Positions 58,804 through 61,844 of a DNA stretch of 61,844 nucleotides are shown here, one piece after another. The DNA lies in assembly GCA_020831525.1 (NCBI GenBank), contig JAFIGH010000017.1, positions 1 to 61,844 of the forward strand, in the 5' to 3' direction. Every line of letters starts with the position of its first letter. Positions within the stretch are counted from its first letter, which is position 1. This stretch comes from Opitutales bacterium. Lineage in GTDB: Bacteria; Verrucomicrobiota; Verrucomicrobiia; Opitutales; Oceanipulchritudinaceae. The position numbers were made by a program, and so were the translations under genes. The notes under the pieces were generated by a model that worked only from the letters and a program-made list of their open reading frames with translations, made no database searches and had not been told where the DNA came from.

Positions 58804-61548
58804 ATGGTACCCTCCAAAGCCCCACAGGTCCTGCGCTTACCGGCGGTCGCACTCCTTCCGCGAATTCCCTCCTTTTGCCTCGTTCTTTTCCTCGCGGCGG
58901 TCTCCGCCCATGCCGCCACGGTCGCGCACTGGCGCTTTGAAGCGACTCCCGGATTCACCGCTGACTCCGGGCCCAACGCGCTCACCCTCGGCACCATCGG
59001 GACGGCTCCGCTACCCCGCACTCTGCCGTCGAGCGGACCGGGGGCGTCTTTTCCGGGTCTCCTTGGAGAGGGTGAGGCCTCCAATGAACGCGCTGCCGCG
59101 CTTGCCGGTAACGGCAACTTTACCCGTGTGCACGCTGCCCCGCTGGCCGCGACCGGACCTTTCACGGTCGAAGCGTTCGTGCACCGCGAGCGGACGGATT
59201 CGTCTTCCGCCTACATCGTTTCCAGCTGGCAGTTTGCCAACGGGGTTTCGGAGCGGTCGTGGGGTTTTGGCACGGCCGGGACAAACCAACCCTCCGGGGC
59301 CGAGCCCGGCGAACTCTTTCTGGTCCTCAGCGCCGATGGCCAGAGTGTGACCGTTGTGCGTTCCGGCATCGTCGTGCCGGATGCCGCCGATGCCTACGTG
59401 GCCGCCGTCTTCGAAGCCGACCGCGTTGTCTTTCACTATCGCTTGCTCGAAACAAACTCCGGGCTGGTTACTTCCGAGAAATCACACACCGTCTCCGTCC
59501 TGCACGCGGGCACGGGGAACTTCAACATCGGGGCCTACAACAACACGCAAAACCGTTGGCGCGGCCTCATCGACGAGGTGCGCATCTCCTCCGGAGCACT
59601 CGGCGAGGAGGACCTCCTGGTCGACCCGACCCCCGCCTCGGAACCACCAGTGCTCCTCACCGCCGCCGGGGTCTACTCCGACGAAGTGTGGATCGAGTTT
59701 GAAGAAACTCCCGCTGACACGTTCATCCGCTATACCCTCGACGGAAGCGCCCCGGTCGAAGGATCACCTGTTTACACCGGTCCCTTCGCGCTCACGCAAT
59801 CGGCAGTGCTGAGAGCGGTTGCCGTTGCCGATGGGTTCGCTCCGAGCCTCCCGCAGACGGCCGAGTTCACGGTCGTTGATCATCCGGTGATCGGGCGGGT
59901 GCGTCCCCGCTCGGCCCGGGAGATCCCTTCGTCCACATGGTCCATCGGTGGCGAGACCCTCGACCGCGGCTTCGCCGTCTATGCCGAGTATCGCGATTTT
60001 CTCGGTCCCCTTGGGGTCAAGGCCATCCGCCTCCAGGCCGGCTGGGCGCGCACCGAGCAATCGCCGGGCGAATACGATTGGTCGTGGCTCGACGAACCCG
60101 TCTTCGATGCCGCCGCGCAGGGAGTGAATCCGTGGATCAATGTGTCTTACGGAAACCCCATTTACCCCGGCGGCGGCGATCCCCGACTCTTCGGCGACAT
60201 CCCGCGCTCGGAAGTCGCGCTCGCGGCATGGGACGCCTGGCTCACCGCGATGGTCGAACGCTACAAGGACGTCGTCACCACCTGGGAGATTTGGAACGAG
60301 GCCGAAATGAACATTTCCGCCCCTGACTACACGGCGCTCTTCCAGCGGTCCGCGCGGATCATTCGCTCGATTCAGCCGGAAGCCCGGATTCTCGCCATTG
60401 CTTTCGCGCGCATCCGCCCGAATTACCTCACGGAGTTTTTCGATATTCTCGTGGCCGACAACGAACTCCACCTTGTCGACGAAATTGTCTACCATCACTA
60501 CGTTTACGTGCCCGAGTCCCTCTACAGCCTCGTCCAGGAAATGCTCGACCTCATCGCGCAATACTCCCCCGACATCGGCGCGCGCCAGGGGGAAAACGGC
60601 GCGCCCTCCACCCCCGGCGGTTTTGGTGCCCTCACCGACCACGACTGGACAGAACGCTCGCAGGCCAAATGGAACCTCCGGCGCATGCTCGGCGACCACG
60701 GACGGGGCATTGCCAACAGCCTCTTTGGCATCGCCGACATGCAATACAGCGGGGGCGAAAACAACGACAAAGGCATCATCCTCACCGACCCCGTGACCCA
60801 GGCCGTCATCCGGCCGAAGGAGTCGTATTATGCCGCGCAAAATGTGTATTCGATTTTTGACGACACCTTGCGCACGGCCAGTTCCTGGACCGTGAGCGGT
60901 TCGCCCGCCGGGGGGTTGCAGATCTTCCGCTACGAGCATTTGGACGACGGACGCCGACTCTTCACCGTGTGGCGGGGCGGTTCGCGTCCCGAGCATGATT
61001 TTCCCGCCACCTTGCGCACCTTCACTTTGCCCGACGCAGGGATCGACGAACCCGTGTGGGTGGACCTGCTCTCGGGGCAAATCCGCGCTCTCCCGGCCGC
61101 CTCGATCACGCGCGCGAACGGGCTCCTCACTCTGCACAACATTCCTGTGGCCGACTCGCCGATCATTGTCGGCGAACGTTCCCTCGTTCTGAGCGAATAC
61201 GATGAATGGGTGCGCGACCGCGTGGGGGCCACCGCCTACCTCGATCCTCTGATGACCGCGCCCGACGCGCAGCCTCATGGGCGCACGGAAAACCTCGTGG
61301 CCTTCGCCCTTGGCGGCGACGACGGCGACCCTTCCGGATTTCCGCAGCTTCACCGGGCTCCCGGTGAACCCACGACGGCCACCTTCCACCGCCTCCGCGC
61401 GGACGTGACCTACCGTCTTGAATTGTCCGAAGACCTCGTCGAGTGGGAGACCCTCGCTGTCAACCCAGGTGTCCCCGGCGAGGTCGTAACGTTTCCCTTC
61501 GATTCGGCTTCACCGCTTCTCTTTGTCCGCCTCACGCTCTCGCGGTAG
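58804..61548 (+). CDS. Multidomain secreted glycoside hydrolase (paralogue 2)
   Basis: The product is 914 residues from MVPSKAPQVLRLPAV with a signal peptide ending near SAHAATV. Then come a LamG/concanavalin-like domain (about 40-265, VAHWRFEATPGFTADSG, VEAFVHRERT) and a short chitobiase-type CHB_HEX_C domain (about 285-350, FIRYTLDGSAPVEGSPVYTG). The catalytic barrel (about 370-790) follows, with acid/base Glu499 in WEIWNEAEMN and nucleophile Glu597 in ARQGENGAP. The last about 90 residues share a domain with the Ig-like protein at 42794-45520. The barrel is homologous to the divergent gene (SIGGETLDR, WNLRRMLGD in both). It should be exported and surface-attached. Confidence 0.88.
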   Translation: MVPSKAPQVLRLPAVALLPRIPSFCLVLFLAAVSAHAATVAHWRFEATPGFTADSGPNALTLGTIGTAPLPRTLPSSGPGASFPGLLGEGEASNERAAALAGNGNFTRVHAAPLAATGPFTVEAFVHRERTDSSSAYIVSSWQFANGVSERSWGFGTAGTNQPSGAEPGELFLVLSADGQSVTVVRSGIVVPDAADAYVAAVFEADRVVFHYRLLETNSGLVTSEKSHTVSVLHAGTGNFNIGAYNNTQNRWRGLIDEVRISSGALGEEDLLVDPTPASEPPVLLTAAGVYSDEVWIEFEETPADTFIRYTLDGSAPVEGSPVYTGPFALTQSAVLRAVAVADGFAPSLPQTAEFTVVDHPVIGRVRPRSAREIPSSTWSIGGETLDRGFAVYAEYRDFLGPLGVKAIRLQAGWARTEQSPGEYDWSWLDEPVFDAAAQGVNPWINVSYGNPIYPGGGDPRLFGDIPRSEVALAAWDAWLTAMVERYKDVVTTWEIWNEAEMNISAPDYTALFQRSARIIRSIQPEARILAIAFARIRPNYLTEFFDILVADNELHLVDEIVYHHYVYVPESLYSLVQEMLDLIAQYSPDIGARQGENGAPSTPGGFGALTDHDWTERSQAKWNLRRMLGDHGRGIANSLFGIADMQYSGGENNDKGIILTDPVTQAVIRPKESYYAAQNVYSIFDDTLRTASSWTVSGSPAGGLQIFRYEHLDDGRRLFTVWRGGSRPEHDFPATLRTFTLPDAGIDEPVWVDLLSGQIRALPAASITRANGLLTLHNIPVADSPIIVGERSLVLSEYDEWVRDRVGATAYLDPLMTAPDAQPHGRTENLVAFALGGDDGDPSGFPQLHRAPGEPTTATFHRLRADVTYRLELSEDLVEWETLAVNPGVPGEVVTFPFDSASPLLFVRLTLSR

Positions 61549-61618
61549 TAGAGGGGAGCAGAGGGCATCGACCGACCGCGAGAGCAGCGACGGCGACCAT
61601 CGCGCCGGGGTAGAACTT

Positions 61619-61650
61619 CGTGGCCGGGTGGCCATCCTGGCCCCCGGCTT
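61619..61650 (+). repeat. Repeat E, copy 1
   Basis: A 32-base unit starting CGTGGCCGGGTGGCCATCCT and ending GGCTT. It is identical to 61761-61792, 142 bases away. It has internal GGCC palindromes. Confidence 0.9.
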
Positions 61651-61760
61651 TGTGGGCGATGGATGGGCGGGGGCGTGCGATGGATCGGGAGGTTTGCGGG
61701 TATGCGCGGGCACCCTGCGCTGACCCCAAAATGGGGCTGCTCCACGGTGGGGGTGGAACT

Positions 61761-61792
61761 CGTGGCCGGGTGGCCATCCTGGCCCCCGGCTT
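61761..61792 (+). repeat. Repeat E, copy 2
   Basis: Identical to 61619-61650. The last 50 bases of the window beyond it, starting GGGCCTGTCAG, have no recognised gene. The 295 bases after the glycoside hydrolase are otherwise non-coding. Confidence 0.9.
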
Positions 61793-61844
61793 AGGGCCTG
61801 TCAGAAAATAACTATATCAATTCGAGGTGTTGCTGGCGCGGTCG

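Overview
This is a high-GC bacterial chromosome segment with almost every coding strand filled. Several features point to Verrucomicrobiota, probably an Opitutae/Puniceicoccales-type lineage. These are an exosortase, a sulfatase, secreted glycoside hydrolases with Ig-like or LamG modules, the GlgM/GlgE glucan pathway, LptD (so a Gram-negative envelope), a BCCT osmolyte transporter, and the GC-rich palindromic repeats that litter such genomes. The lineage is an inference from gene families; no rRNA or tRNA gene was found.

Layout. 0-13.9 kb is dense and core-like: a DACNV-type sensor protein, a PhzF-like protein, a GlcD-type FAD oxidase, a YbbA/YbbP-type ABC exporter, a lipoprotein, a small membrane protein, an OlsF-like fused acyltransferase, pyruvate phosphate dikinase with a strong terminator, and TatC. 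14-17.3 kb is accessory islet 1, holding a GNAT acetyltransferase and an MccF-type S66 peptidase, followed by repeats. 17.3-22.9 kb carries a TonB-dependent receptor, an EamA exporter, a BCCT transporter and a DUF2760 protein. 22.9-26 kb is accessory islet 2, holding a frameshifted RelE toxin with a Phd/YefM antitoxin, a YggL-like protein and a gene split by an in-frame TGA, all embedded in repeats. 26-27.3 kb is a secreted BNR/sialidase-like protein.

27.9-35.4 kb is mostly a leftward set: DUF3592, an OYE-like flavin oxidoreductase, a GYF-domain protein, ScpA, LptD and a P-loop ATPase. A cupin and an AT-rich stretch follow. 36.2-42.5 kb, also leftward, has a small membrane protein, a sulfatase coupled to IlvD, RecO-like and DUF502 proteins, then a REP-associated tyrosine transposase with REP-like palindromes beside its 3' end. 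42.8-45.5 kb is a large secreted Ig-like protein. 45.9-54.2 kb has a glycosyltransferase, PurU, Sua5, bS18, an exosortase and the glgM-glgE operon. 54.3-61.5 kb has ThpR, small proteins, a Tat-signal enolase-superfamily lipoprotein and two divergently transcribed paralogous glycoside hydrolases.

The most unusual part is the pair of islets at 14-17 and 23-26 kb. Both begin with the same roughly 160-bp leader repeat placed immediately before the first start codon. Both carry the same downstream repeat families although their genes are unrelated. Their cargo (a possible peptide-nucleotide antibiotic resistance pair, and a toxin-antitoxin module) is of the kind that moves between genomes. Two genes in islet 2 are interrupted: one by a one-base shortfall in an A-run, one by an in-frame TGA.
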